A stretch of DNA of 64,000 bases, taken from contig NC_015259.1 of the NCBI RefSeq assembly GCF_000192745.1, positions 2,309,001 through 2,373,000 of the forward strand, read 5' to 3'. How positions within the stretch are numbered: the stretch's first letter is position 1; each line of letters starts with the position of its first letter. Shown piece after piece: positions 1-9,755 of the stretch. The notes under the pieces are model-generated. The model was not told the origin of the DNA. It ran no database searches and worked only from the letters and a program-made list of their open reading frames with translations. A program made the position numbers and the translations under genes. This DNA is from Polymorphum gilvum SL003B-26A1 (GTDB lineage Bacteria > Pseudomonadota > Alphaproteobacteria > Rhizobiales > Stappiaceae).

Positions 1-135
<135 letters not shown>

Positions 136-220
136 CGGCGCGCCGGGCGGCTTCTAGGGTGGAAAGCGGGCGGAGACTGGTGTAGAAGGCCGGCAAAGCT
201 CAACAACACATCGGCCCACC

Positions 221-607
221 ATGGAAACGGTAGTTATCGTAATTCACCTGATGGTCGTGCTGGCCCTCGTGCTGGTCGTCCTCCTTCAGCGCTCCGAAGG
301 CGGTGCGCTCGGCATGGGCGGCGGCAGCGGCGGCGGCTTCATGTCCAGCCGCGGCACGGCCAACGTGCTGACCCGGGCGACGGCGGTGCTGGCCGTGGTG
401 TTTTTCGCAACCTCGATCGCGCTCAGCCTGATCGCCAAGACCGGCGACCGGCCGTCGTCGATCCTCGACGCGGTGCCGACGGCGGGCGAGAGCGCGCCGG
501 CTGTGCCGGCGGCCCCGGGCGGCGAGGCGCCGGCTGGCGGCGGCATCCTCGACGCGCTGCGCCAGCAGAGCCAGCCGACCGGCCCGCAGGTTCCGGCGGC
601 GCAGTAA
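221..607 (+). CDS. secG: Preprotein translocase subunit SecG
   Basis: Inner-membrane accessory subunit of SecYEG that assists SecA-driven export. The 128-residue protein shows the expected layout: a first membrane segment at about residues 3-22, a cytoplasmic loop with QRSEGGALGMGGG and GFMSSRG, and a second membrane segment at about residues 52-70. The SEGG/LG..GG loop is the family hallmark. The tail of about 50 residues is rich in Ala, Pro and Gly, as often seen in alphaproteobacterial SecG. It lies 85 bases after tpiA and is followed by a strong intrinsic terminator, so it ends its transcription unit before pyrG. Confidence 0.95.
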   Translation: METVVIVIHLMVVLALVLVVLLQRSEGGALGMGGGSGGGFMSSRGTANVLTRATAVLAVVFFATSIALSLIAKTGDRPSSILDAVPTAGESAPAVPAAPGGEAPAGGGILDALRQQSQPTGPQVPAAQ

Positions 608-2377
<1,770 letters not shown>

Positions 2378-2443
2378 TTCGGCCTGATCTGATCTGAAAT
2401 GACCGGTGCGGCCCGGCGCGGACGCGGCGAACCATCTGCGGGG

Positions 2444-2519
2444 CACAAGCCCGGGCGACAAGTCGGACACAAGCCCGGGCGACAAGTCGGACACAGGCCC
2501 GGACACAGGCCGGGACAGG
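2444..2519 (+). repeat. Tandem repeat, 24-bp unit decaying to 12-bp half units
   Basis: Two exact copies of a 24-bp unit starting CACAAGCCCGGG lie back to back (2444-2467 and 2468-2491). They are followed by two 12-bp half units of the form CACAGGCCCGGA and CACAGGCCGGGA. The block sits between pyrG and the glyoxalase-like gene and ends about 14 bases before that gene's start. I see no promoter or terminator character in it. Confidence 0.85.
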
Positions 2520-2532
2520 GGGAGGACGCGGG

Positions 2533-3375
2533 ATGTCGCGGGGTCTCGATCATGTCGTCGTCGCCGTGCGCGACCTGGAGGCGGCGGCCGCCGTCTGGCA
2601 GGCGCTCGGCTTCACGCTGACGCCGAAGGCGCGCCATCCGTTCGGCACGGCCAACCGGCTGATCCAGCTCGACGGCGCCTTCATCGAACTGCTGGCGGTC
2701 GAGGATGCAGCGTCGATCGCCGACCCCGCGCCGGGCGCCTTCTCCTTCGCGGCCTTCAACCGGGATTTCCTCGCCGCACGGGTGGGTGCCTCGATGCTGG
2801 TGGTGGACAGCACCGACCCGGCGGCCGACCGGGCCGCCTTCGCGGCCGCCGGCCTGCCGGTGTTCGAGCCCTTCGCCTTCGAGCGGACGGCGGCGGCGCC
2901 GGACGGCGGCAGCGCCCGGGTCGGCTTCGACCTGACCTTCACCGCCGACCCGCAGGCCCCAGGCATCGGCTTCTTCACCTGCCGCAACCGCTATCCGGAG
3001 AATTTCTGGAAGGCCGACTACCAGCGCCACGCCAACGGCGCGCGCCGGCTCGCCGACGTCGTCCTGGTCGCCGAGGATCCGGCCGACCACCACATCTTCC
3101 TAGAGGCCTTCGCCGGCCGGCGCGAGCTGCGTGCGACCAGCCTCGGCATCGAGGTCGAGACTGCGCGCGGCTGGATCTCGATCTTCACGCCGGTCGGCTT
3201 CCGGCTGATGTTCGGCGACGCCGCCGCCGACGCGCTGCCCGCACGCCTGCCGGCGATCAGCGCCATCGCCGTGGAGGGCGACGAGGGCACCGAGCGCCAG
3301 GTGGTGCCGGGATCGGAGCTGTTCGGCGTGACCCTGGTGCTCGACGGCACCGGCCGGGTCCGGGCGGGGCGGTGA
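2533..3375 (+). CDS. Glyoxalase-like (VOC superfamily) protein
   Basis: A 280-residue protein opening with LDHVVVAVRDLEAA, the typical first strand and turn of a vicinal-oxygen-chelate module, followed by an F-G-T/L-I-Q-L-DG strand and an Ile-Glu-Leu (FIELLAV) strand that usually carries a metal-ligand Glu. The later half (about 120-270) shows a second, weaker module. This fits the glyoxalase-like domain group often found next to pyrG/kdsA in rhizobia, whose substrate is unknown. The start at 2533 follows a purine-rich GGGGGAGGACG. Function beyond VOC fold membership is not supported. Confidence 0.75.
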   Translation: MSRGLDHVVVAVRDLEAAAAVWQALGFTLTPKARHPFGTANRLIQLDGAFIELLAVEDAASIADPAPGAFSFAAFNRDFLAARVGASMLVVDSTDPAADRAAFAAAGLPVFEPFAFERTAAAPDGGSARVGFDLTFTADPQAPGIGFFTCRNRYPENFWKADYQRHANGARRLADVVLVAEDPADHHIFLEAFAGRRELRATSLGIEVETARGWISIFTPVGFRLMFGDAAADALPARLPAISAIAVEGDEGTERQVVPGSELFGVTLVLDGTGRVRAGR

Positions 3376-3405
3376 GGGGGCCGTGACGATACGCGGGGGT
3401 GAGAG

Positions 3406-3867
3406 ATGCAAGACAGTGATGAATTTGCGCGCGTAATCGGCCATTGCTCCCTCGCCTGGACGGCCTGTCATTCTAATGTTTTCTTGATATTCAAGCTTAC
3501 CTCGGGTTTTACAGACGAGGCAGCAAGGCGAATATTTTTTAAGATACGGCAAGATTATTTGCAGAGAGAGTTAGCAATCTCTTCATTAGAATCTTGTGAT
3601 TGGATTGATGGCGAAAGAAAGCAAGAAATAATAGAAGTCGTCGAAAAGCTCGGTTACGTCTCTAATCGAAGAAACGTTGCGGTTCATCAGATGTGGAGCA
3701 GGGATGAGAACGACAATATAATTCCCCATCCTGATGCGGAAAATTTTTTAAAAGATAAATATTCACAAAATAATAGCCTTCGTGATCTTTTTGGGAAATT
3801 ACACGAAGAGCTTCATAATATTTACCACCAACTCATGGATCATTGTGAATATATAGAAAATTTATAA
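3406..3867 (+). CDS. Orphan HEPN-like hypothetical protein in an AT-rich island
   Basis: A 153-residue protein I do not recognise as a named family. It is predicted all-helical and contains NRRNVAVHQMW at about residues 85-96. The RNVAVH part matches the R-x4-H motif, with Asn after the Arg, that marks HEPN ribonuclease-type domains. No signal peptide or membrane segment is visible. Base use is very unlike its neighbours: about two thirds A+T with codons such as ATA, TTA and AAA, while both flanking genes are GC-rich. That points to recent transfer. There is no adjacent MNT nucleotidyltransferase or antitoxin gene, so a two-gene toxin-antitoxin pair is not shown. A GGGGGTGAGAG just upstream supports the ATG at 3406. 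Confidence 0.7.
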   Translation: MQDSDEFARVIGHCSLAWTACHSNVFLIFKLTSGFTDEAARRIFFKIRQDYLQRELAISSLESCDWIDGERKQEIIEVVEKLGYVSNRRNVAVHQMWSRDENDNIIPHPDAENFLKDKYSQNNSLRDLFGKLHEELHNIYHQLMDHCEYIENL

Positions 3868-4117
3868 ATCAAATATTATTGATCATTAATTATTTATAGT
3901 TAATAGTATTGGTAATTTCTTATTTAAATTTAGTTGTAGAGTTACAGCTAATTCTGCTTATTGTTTTAAGGTGATAGCGAACACTTCTTCGTGACTACTT
4001 CTTGCTATAGGGGCGAACCTGTGTGGGGCGAGCCCTGCAGCCAGCGCTCTGGCAGCGAGTAGGTCCCGGGTCTCGCTGCGCTCGCCCGGTGTGACCTGCG
4101 AGGGTGTGGCGAGGCGG
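3868..4117. other. AT-rich non-coding tail of the island
   Basis: From 3868 to about 4000 the sequence is strongly AT-rich with many TTATT and AATTA runs and no open frame; from about 4010 it returns abruptly to GC-rich sequence. No terminal inverted repeats, tRNA end or clear direct repeat flanks the island. Confidence 0.6.
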
Positions 4118-5125
4118 TCAGGCGAGGGCGCGGGCGAGGGCGGGGAGGCTGCGGTCGAGGCGGTAGTCGAGCGAGGAATGGCTGTCGTCGAATTCCTCGT
4201 AGACGTGGCGGACGCCCCTGCCGTCGAGCAGCCGGTGCAGGCGGCGGGCGCCGTAGAGCAGGTTGTATTGGTCGGCGCGACCGCATTCGAGCCACAGCAG
4301 CTTCAGCCCGGAAAGCGCGCCAAGGCGCGACGGGGCGAGCGTGAGCGGATCCCAGGCGAGCCAGGCCTCCCAGCGCTCGGGCAGGAGCTCGCAGGTTTCG
4401 GGATCGACCGGCAGGCGGATGCCGCAGAAGGCGGACGGGTCGGGATCGTAGGTGGCGGCCATGGCGAGCGTCATCAGCGCGTGCATGTCGCCGCCGGGGT
4501 ATTTCGGGCCGGCCTCGAAGTCGGTGACGAAGCGCTCGATCGAGCCGTCCTTGCGGGTGAGGGCGCGCAGGGCGCCGGGCATGTCGGGCAGGTAGCACAG
4601 GTCGAAGGCCATGTCGCCGGACAGGCAGGCGGCGGCGGCCCAGACCTCGGGGCGCAGCATCGCGTTGACCAGCGCGCCGTAGCCGCCCGACGACTTGCCG
4701 AACAGGCCGCGCCGGCCGCTGCCGCCGCAGCCGAAGCGCGCCTCGATCGCCGGCACCAGCTCGTCGGCCAGATAGCGCGTCCACGGGCCCATGGCGGCGG
4801 AATCGACATACTGGTTGCCGCCCAGGCGCGTGAAGCAGTCGGGCATGGCGACGACCGCCGGCGGCATCGCGCCCTCGCCGATCAGCCGGTCGAGCCGCTC
4901 GGGCAGGTTCTCGCCGAAATTCTGCCAGGCGGCATGCTTGAGACCGGAACCGGTGAAGCCGGCGAGGTCGACCAGCAGCGGCAGGCCGGCGCCGTCGTGG
5001 CCGGCGGGGACGTAGACCAGCGTCTCGCGCCGGGTCGGGTCGCCGAGCAGGTTGTCGCCGAGCAGGGCGCTGTCGAGAACGAGGCCGTGCAGGCTGCCGG
5101 CGGGCAGGTCGGGGCGCTTGCGCAT
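4118..5125 (-). CDS. Putative esterase (esterase D/S-formylglutathione hydrolase fold)
   Basis: A 335-residue serine hydrolase of the alpha/beta type. The nucleophile elbow is GKSSGG (G-x-S-x-G) near residue 145, and the catalytic His is probably that in FDDSHSS near residue 310, where DDSH is typical of the putative-esterase family. The N-terminal strand ETLVYVPAGHD and PLLVDLAGFTG (oxyanion loop) also fit. No signal peptide is visible, so it is probably cytoplasmic. Substrate unknown. It is divergent from nagZ and shares about 140 bases of upstream DNA with it. In many relatives this place beside nagZ is held by argS and a SPOR-domain gene, which are absent here. Confidence 0.8.
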   Translation of the reverse strand: MRKRPDLPAGSLHGLVLDSALLGDNLLGDPTRRETLVYVPAGHDGAGLPLLVDLAGFTGSGLKHAAWQNFGENLPERLDRLIGEGAMPPAVVAMPDCFTRLGGNQYVDSAAMGPWTRYLADELVPAIEARFGCGGSGRRGLFGKSSGGYGALVNAMLRPEVWAAAACLSGDMAFDLCYLPDMPGALRALTRKDGSIERFVTDFEAGPKYPGGDMHALMTLAMAATYDPDPSAFCGIRLPVDPETCELLPERWEAWLAWDPLTLAPSRLGALSGLKLLWLECGRADQYNLLYGARRLHRLLDGRGVRHVYEEFDDSHSSLDYRLDRSLPALARALA

Positions 5126-5269
5126 GGCGGACTCCGGGTTGGGTCGGACGTCCTTTATGGGTCAGGCCGGCGCGACGCGCAAACCCGCCGTTGGCAGGAG
5201 GCACGGGAAAGCGGGACCGATGGCGTGCGCACGCTTGACCGGTCAGGCGCCATGACCTAAGGGCGTTCC

Positions 5270-6295
5270 ATGACCAAGGCGTTCATCAGCGGCTGCGCGG
5301 GAGCGCTCCTCAGCGACGAGGAGGCGGCGTTCTTCGCCGCCGAAAAGCCCTGGGGCCTGATCCTGTTCCGCCGCAACTGCGTCGATCCCGACCAGGTGCG
5401 CGCGCTGGTGCGCGCCTTCCGAGGAGCCGTCGGGCGCGGCAACGCGCCGGTGCTGATCGACCAGGAGGGCGGGCGCGTGCAGCGGCTCAAGCCGCCGCAC
5501 TGGCCGGACTACCCGCCGCCTGGCCGCTTCGGCACGCTGCACGCGCGCGACCCGCGGGCGGGCCTGCGCGCCGCCTTCCTGGGCGCGCGACTGATCGCCG
5601 ACGACCTCCATGACCTGGGCATCACGGTCGACTGCCTGCCGCTGCTCGACGTCGGCCGGCCGGAGACGGTCGATGCCATCGGCGACCGGGCCTATTCGCC
5701 CGATCCGGCTGCAGTGGCCGCACTCGGGCGGGCGACCTGCGACGGGCTGATGGCGGGCGGGGTGCTGCCGGTGATGAAGCACATTCCCGGCCATGGCCGC
5801 GCCCGCGTCGACAGCCATCTCGTCCTGCCGCGCGTGGACGCTGCGCGCGCCGAGATCGAGGCGGTCGACCTCGCGCCGTTCCGCGCGCTCGCCGACCTGC
5901 CGCTGGCGATGACCGCGCATCTGCTCTACGAGGCAATCGACCCGGACCACCCGGCGACCCAGTCGAAGGCGGTGATCGGCGGGCTGATCCGCGGCGCGGC
6001 CGGGTTTTCCGGCTGCCTGATGAGCGACGACATTTCCATGCAGGCGCTCGGCGGTAGCATCGCCGAGCGGGCCGCGCTGGCGTTTTCCGCCGGCTGCGAC
6101 CTGGTGCTGCACTGCAACGGCGACCTCGCCGAGATGGCGGCGGTGGCGGAGGCGGCGCCGGTGCTCACAGGCGCGGCGCGCGCGCGCTGCGAGGCGGCAC
6201 TGGCGCGGCGCAGCGACCCGGTCGCCGGCTTCGATCGGGCGGCGGCGCGCGCCGAACTCGACGCGCTGCTGTCGGCTCCCGGGGGGGAGGCGTGA
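5270..6295 (+). CDS. nagZ: Beta-N-acetylhexosaminidase (peptidoglycan recycling)
   Basis: Glycoside hydrolase family 3 enzyme that removes N-acetylglucosamine from anhydro-muropeptides in the cytoplasm. The 341-residue length matches NagZ. It has GLILFRRNC, the LIDQEGGRVQRL substrate-binding strand, and KHIPGHGRARVDSH, which holds the lysine and histidine of the flexible catalytic loop. MSDDISMQAL carries the nucleophile Asp. It starts the nagZ-scpA-scpB operon: its stop codon lies within 3 bases of the scpA start. Confidence 0.95.
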   Translation: MTKAFISGCAGALLSDEEAAFFAAEKPWGLILFRRNCVDPDQVRALVRAFRGAVGRGNAPVLIDQEGGRVQRLKPPHWPDYPPPGRFGTLHARDPRAGLRAAFLGARLIADDLHDLGITVDCLPLLDVGRPETVDAIGDRAYSPDPAAVAALGRATCDGLMAGGVLPVMKHIPGHGRARVDSHLVLPRVDAARAEIEAVDLAPFRALADLPLAMTAHLLYEAIDPDHPATQSKAVIGGLIRGAAGFSGCLMSDDISMQALGGSIAERAALAFSAGCDLVLHCNGDLAEMAAVAEAAPVLTGAARARCEAALARRSDPVAGFDRAAARAELDALLSAPGGEA

Positions 6296-6297
6296 GC

Positions 6298-7101
6298 ATG
6301 GCCGAGCAGGCGGACTTCCTCGACAGTGGCGGGCGCGAGGACCGTGCCAGCACCGATCCGCTGCTGGTCGTCGACGTCGACGGCTTCGAGGGGCCGCTCG
6401 ACCTGCTTTTGACGCTGGCGCGTGGGCAGAAGGTCGACCTGACGCGGATCTCGATCCTGGCGCTGGTCGAGCAGTATCTCGCCTTCGTCGCCGAGGCGCG
6501 CCGGCTCAGGCTGGAACTGGCCGCCGACTACCTGGTCATGGCGGCCTGGCTCGCCTACCTGAAGTCGCGCCTGCTGATCCCCGAGCAGAAGGACGAGGAC
6601 GAGCCGACCGGCGAGGAACTGGCCGCGGCACTCGCCTTCCGCCTGCAGCGGCTGGAGGCGATGCGCACCGCCGCGGCGCGGCTGATGGACCGCAGCCGGC
6701 TGGGGCGCGACATCTTCGCGCGCGGCGCGCCGGAGACCACCTCGGTGACGCGCACCAGCGTCTGGGAGGCGACCATCTACGACCTGCTGACCGCCTATGC
6801 GGCGCAGCGCCAGCGCCAGTCGGTGACCTCGGTGCGGGTGCGCCGGCGCACGGTGTGGTCGCTGCAGGAGGCGCGCGAACTGCTGACGCGGCTGGTCGGC
6901 AGCATCGCGGAATGGACGCCGATCACCGGTTTCCTTAAAGACTATCTGGCCGACGAGGCGGACCGGGCGACGGTGATCGCCAGCACCTTCTCGGCCAGTC
7001 TGGAGATGGTCCGCGAGGGACAGATCGAAGTGCGTCAGTCCGAACCCTTCTCGCCCGTCTATGTGCGGCGCCGGCCGAGCGGAGACAGCGATGGACGCTG
7101 A
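6298..7101 (+). CDS. scpA: Segregation and condensation protein A
   Basis: Kleisin that bridges the SMC heads and binds ScpB to form the bacterial condensin. 267 residues. The N-terminal segment DGFEGPLDLLLTLARGQKVDL is the conserved SMC-neck binding helix of ScpA, and the C-terminal winged helix ends near 265. The ATG at 6298 is preferred because GGGGAGG lies 7 bases upstream; a GTG at 6292 overlapping the nagZ stop is the alternative. The end overlaps the start of scpB by 11 bases, so translation is probably coupled. Confidence 0.93.
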   Translation: MAEQADFLDSGGREDRASTDPLLVVDVDGFEGPLDLLLTLARGQKVDLTRISILALVEQYLAFVAEARRLRLELAADYLVMAAWLAYLKSRLLIPEQKDEDEPTGEELAAALAFRLQRLEAMRTAAARLMDRSRLGRDIFARGAPETTSVTRTSVWEATIYDLLTAYAAQRQRQSVTSVRVRRRTVWSLQEARELLTRLVGSIAEWTPITGFLKDYLADEADRATVIASTFSASLEMVREGQIEVRQSEPFSPVYVRRRPSGDSDGR

Positions 7102-7798
7102 CATCGACCTTGCCGGCCTGCGCATGGTCGAGGCGCTGCTGTTCGCCTCGGCCGAGCCGCTGAGCACCGAGGAGCTGGGGGCGCGCCTGCCGGAGGGCAC
7201 GGACGTGCCGGCGCTGATCGAGGCGCTGCAGCGGCTCTACGCGCCACGCGGCGTCAACCTGGTGCGGGTCGCCGGCAAATGGGCCTTCCGCACGGCCGAG
7301 GACCTGGCCTACCTGATGCGGCGCGAGACGGTCGAGCAGCGCAAGCTGTCGCGCGCGGCGCTGGAAACGCTCGCCATCATCGCCTATCACCAGCCGGTGA
7401 CGCGCGCCGAGGTCGAGGAGATCCGCGGCGTGTCGACCTCCAAGGGCACGCTCGACGTGCTGCTGGAGACCGGCTGGGTGCGCATGCGCGGGCGGCGCCG
7501 GTCGCCGGGACGCCCGGTCACCTACGGCACCACCGACGGCTTCCTGGAGCATTTCGCCCTGGAGGCGATCACGGACCTGCCGGGGCTGGAGGAACTGAAG
7601 GGCGCCGGGCTGCTCGACAGCGCGGTACCGGCGTCGTTCAGCGTGCCGGCGCCGAACGACAGCGCGGTCCTGCGCGATGACGAGGATCCGCTCGACGAGG
7701 ACGAACTGTTCGACGCGGCGGAAGCCGGCCGGGAGGATGGTCGGGACGACGGCCGGGACGACGGCCGGGACGACGGAATGGCGGAAGAGGACGCATGA
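7091..7798 (+). CDS. scpB: Segregation and condensation protein B
   Basis: Dimeric winged-helix partner of ScpA in the SMC complex. The family core is clear: MVEALLFASAEPLS at the start, then RKLSRAALETLAIIAYHQPVTRAEVEEIRGV, and GRRRSPGRPVTYGTTDGFLEHF. The 235-residue length is normal. The C-terminal tail carries a Gly-Arg-Asp-Asp repeat (about residues 214-229) encoded by 12-bp tandem repeats at 7730-7777. The start at 7091 is chosen because it gives the family's usual N-terminus; an upstream in-frame ATG at 7061 lies inside scpA. The last 4 bases overlap the next gene. Confidence 0.93.
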   Translation: MDADIDLAGLRMVEALLFASAEPLSTEELGARLPEGTDVPALIEALQRLYAPRGVNLVRVAGKWAFRTAEDLAYLMRRETVEQRKLSRAALETLAIIAYHQPVTRAEVEEIRGVSTSKGTLDVLLETGWVRMRGRRRSPGRPVTYGTTDGFLEHFALEAITDLPGLEELKGAGLLDSAVPASFSVPAPNDSAVLRDDEDPLDEDELFDAAEAGREDGRDDGRDDGRDDGMAEEDA

Positions 7799-8928
7799 GC
7801 GCAGCCAAGACCTCCGTTTCAGCGCAGGGCGCCGACGCTCGGCGCTGGGGCACGCGCGGCACCGCCGGCGCCACCATTGCCGCCGGGCTGGCGTTCGAGC
7901 ATGTCTCCCACGCCTATGGCGACCTGCCGACGGTGCACGACCTGTCGCTGAGGATCGAGCCGGGCGAGATCCTGTGCCTGCTCGGCCACTCGGGCTGCGG
8001 CAAGACGACCCTGATGCGCATCGCTGCCGGCGTCGAGGTGCAGTCCGCGGGCCGCGTGCTGATCAACGACGAGGAGGTCGCCGGACCGTCGTGCTTCGTC
8101 GCGCCGGAGCGACGCGGCGTCGGGCTGATGTTCCAGGACTACGCCCTGTTCCCGCACCTGACCAACCGCGAGAACGTCATGTTCGGGCTGACCAGGCTGG
8201 CGCGCTCCCAGGCGCTGACGGTCGCAGACCAGATGCTCGCCCGCGTCGGGCTGGCGGCCTATGCCGACGACTATCCGCATTCGCTGTCGGGCGGCGAGCA
8301 GCAGCGCGTGGCGCTGGCGCGCGCGATCGCGCCGCGGCCCGGCGTGCTGCTGATGGACGAACCGTTTTCCGGCCTTGACCGGCGCCTGCGCGACGACGTG
8401 CGCGAGGAAACGTTGGCGATCCTGCGCGAGACCCGGGCGACCTGCATCATCGTCACCCACGATCCGGAAGAGGCGATGCGCATGGGTGACAAGATCGCCC
8501 TGATGCGCGCCGGCCGACTGGTCCAGCACGGCACCGCCGAGGATCTCTACCGTAGGCCGGCGGACGTCTTCGCGGCGCGGTTCTTTTCCGAGATCAACCA
8601 GATCGACGGCGTCGGCACCGGCGCGGCGGTCGACTGCGCGCTCGGCCGGCTCGACGACCGCCGCTTTTCAGCGGGCCAGCGCGTCGACGTCTGCGTGCGC
8701 CCGCAGGGCGTCGTGCTCGACCCCGGCGGCTGCGGCCGGGCCGGACGCATCCTCTCCCGCCGCTTCATCGGCGTCGTCGACCTGCTGACGGTGGCGGTGG
8801 ACGGGCTGGAGCGACCGCTGCAGGTGCGGGTGCGCGACGGCGAGCGATTCGCTGTCGGCATGGACGTCGGCGTCGGCCTCGATCCGCGCGACGTACTAAT
8901 CTTTGCCAAATCGCCGACGGCGGACTAG
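7795..8928 (+). CDS. Orphan ABC transporter ATP-binding protein (iron/sulfate/polyamine type)
   Basis: A 377-residue ATPase with a full motif set: Walker A GHSGCGKTT near residue 65, Q-loop in MFQDYALFPHLT, signature LSGGEQQRVALARA, Walker B VLLMDEP, and the switch His in IIVTHDPEEAMRMG. A C-terminal extension of about 130 residues after position 250 resembles the regulatory OB (TOBE-like) domain of FbpC/CysA/PotA importers. No permease or binding protein gene is adjacent, so substrate is unknown. It overlaps scpB by ATGA and is followed by a terminator, so it is read as the last gene of the nagZ-scpAB operon. Its first 28 residues form an extra unstructured lead. Confidence 0.88.
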   Translation: MSAAKTSVSAQGADARRWGTRGTAGATIAAGLAFEHVSHAYGDLPTVHDLSLRIEPGEILCLLGHSGCGKTTLMRIAAGVEVQSAGRVLINDEEVAGPSCFVAPERRGVGLMFQDYALFPHLTNRENVMFGLTRLARSQALTVADQMLARVGLAAYADDYPHSLSGGEQQRVALARAIAPRPGVLLMDEPFSGLDRRLRDDVREETLAILRETRATCIIVTHDPEEAMRMGDKIALMRAGRLVQHGTAEDLYRRPADVFAARFFSEINQIDGVGTGAAVDCALGRLDDRRFSAGQRVDVCVRPQGVVLDPGGCGRAGRILSRRFIGVVDLLTVAVDGLERPLQVRVRDGERFAVGMDVGVGLDPRDVLIFAKSPTAD

Positions 8929-8945
8929 AAGGGGACGCGAGGCAT

Positions 8946-8988
8946 CCCCAGATGCAAGTGGGTTCGGTTGCGGCCCTCTGGGGTTTTT
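8946..8988 (+). terminator. Intrinsic terminator before tatA
   Basis: Outer arms CCCCAGA (8946) and TCTGGGG (ending 8983) with an inner TGCAA/TTGCG pairing, followed by TTTTT. It closes the nagZ-scpA-scpB-ABC unit just upstream of tatA. Confidence 0.7.
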
Positions 8989-9039
8989 GCGATAGTGGCG
9001 CGCCGGCGGGACAGGCCGGACGAGTGGGAGTTTGGCGTA

Positions 9040-9279
9040 ATGGGCATTAGTTTCTGGCAGATCCTGATCATCGCCGTGATCGTCATTCTGCTGTTTGGGC
9101 GCGGCAAGATCTCCGATCTGATGGGTGACGTCGCCAAGGGCATCAAGAGCTTCAAGAAGGGCATGGCCGAGGACGACACGGCCGACGCGTCCCAGTCCCA
9201 GTCTCCGAAGACGATCGATCACAAGCCGGCGGACACCGTTTCGGCCCAGAAGACCGAAGACCAGTCCAAGGCGAGCTGA
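9040..9279 (+). CDS. tatA: Sec-independent protein translocase TatA
   Basis: Pore-forming subunit of twin-arginine export. 79 residues: an N-terminal membrane helix (about 4-19), the conserved FGRGKISDL hinge, then an amphipathic helix with FKKG followed by a polar tail. The ATG at 9040 gives MGISFWQ, the normal family start; the frame is open further upstream but that part does not match. It is first in tatA-tatB-tatC with 38 bases to tatB. Confidence 0.95.
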   Translation: MGISFWQILIIAVIVILLFGRGKISDLMGDVAKGIKSFKKGMAEDDTADASQSQSPKTIDHKPADTVSAQKTEDQSKAS

Positions 9280-9317
9280 AACCCGCCCCGCGTTCTCGCT
9301 AGACATGGCGGATTTCC

Positions 9318-9755
9318 ATGTTCGATATCGGATGGACTGAGTTGCTCGTGGTCGCCTGCGTGGCGATCATCGTGGTCGGTCCGAAAGACCTGCCGCGCAT
9401 GCTGCGGACGTTCGGCCAGACCATGGGCAAGGTGCGGCGCATGGCGCGCGAGTTCCAGTCGACGTTCAACGACGCCATCCGCGAGGCGGAGCGCGAGGTC
9501 GATCTCGCCGACATGCGCAAGAAGGTCGAGGCGGCTGCCAATTTCGATCCGCTCGGCGACCTGAAGAAATCGATCGCCGCGGATCCGGCCAAGCCGGCGC
9601 CGCCGCCACCGGCGGAGGCGGGCGAGACCAAGGCGGCGCAGAGCGATCCGGCGGACACGACAGCGGCGCCGGCCACTTTTCCGGCGGCCCCGGCAGCGGC
9701 CCCGGCAGCGGCCCCATCCGGCGCCCCGTCTTCCGCTGAAGAGACCAAGGCATGA
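9318..9755 (+). CDS. tatB: Sec-independent protein translocase TatB
   Basis: Partner of TatC in twin-arginine signal recognition. 145 residues: MFDIGWTELLVV membrane helix, VVGPKDLPRMLRTFG hinge with the typical G-P-x-D/E-LP, a long amphipathic helix to about residue 75, then an Ala/Pro-rich tail. Part of the tail is coded by a 12-bp tandem repeat at 9685-9716. The stop overlaps the tatC start (ATGA). Confidence 0.95.
   Translation: MFDIGWTELLVVACVAIIVVGPKDLPRMLRTFGQTMGKVRRMAREFQSTFNDAIREAEREVDLADMRKKVEAAANFDPLGDLKKSIAADPAKPAPPPPAEAGETKAAQSDPADTTAAPATFPAAPAAAPAAAPSGAPSSAEETKA

Noticed and set aside
3376-4030. Target-site duplication or attachment sites flanking the AT-rich island
   Set aside because: Only a 6-base match (CGTGAC) was found near both edges, which is not more than chance. 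No integrase or tRNA is present.
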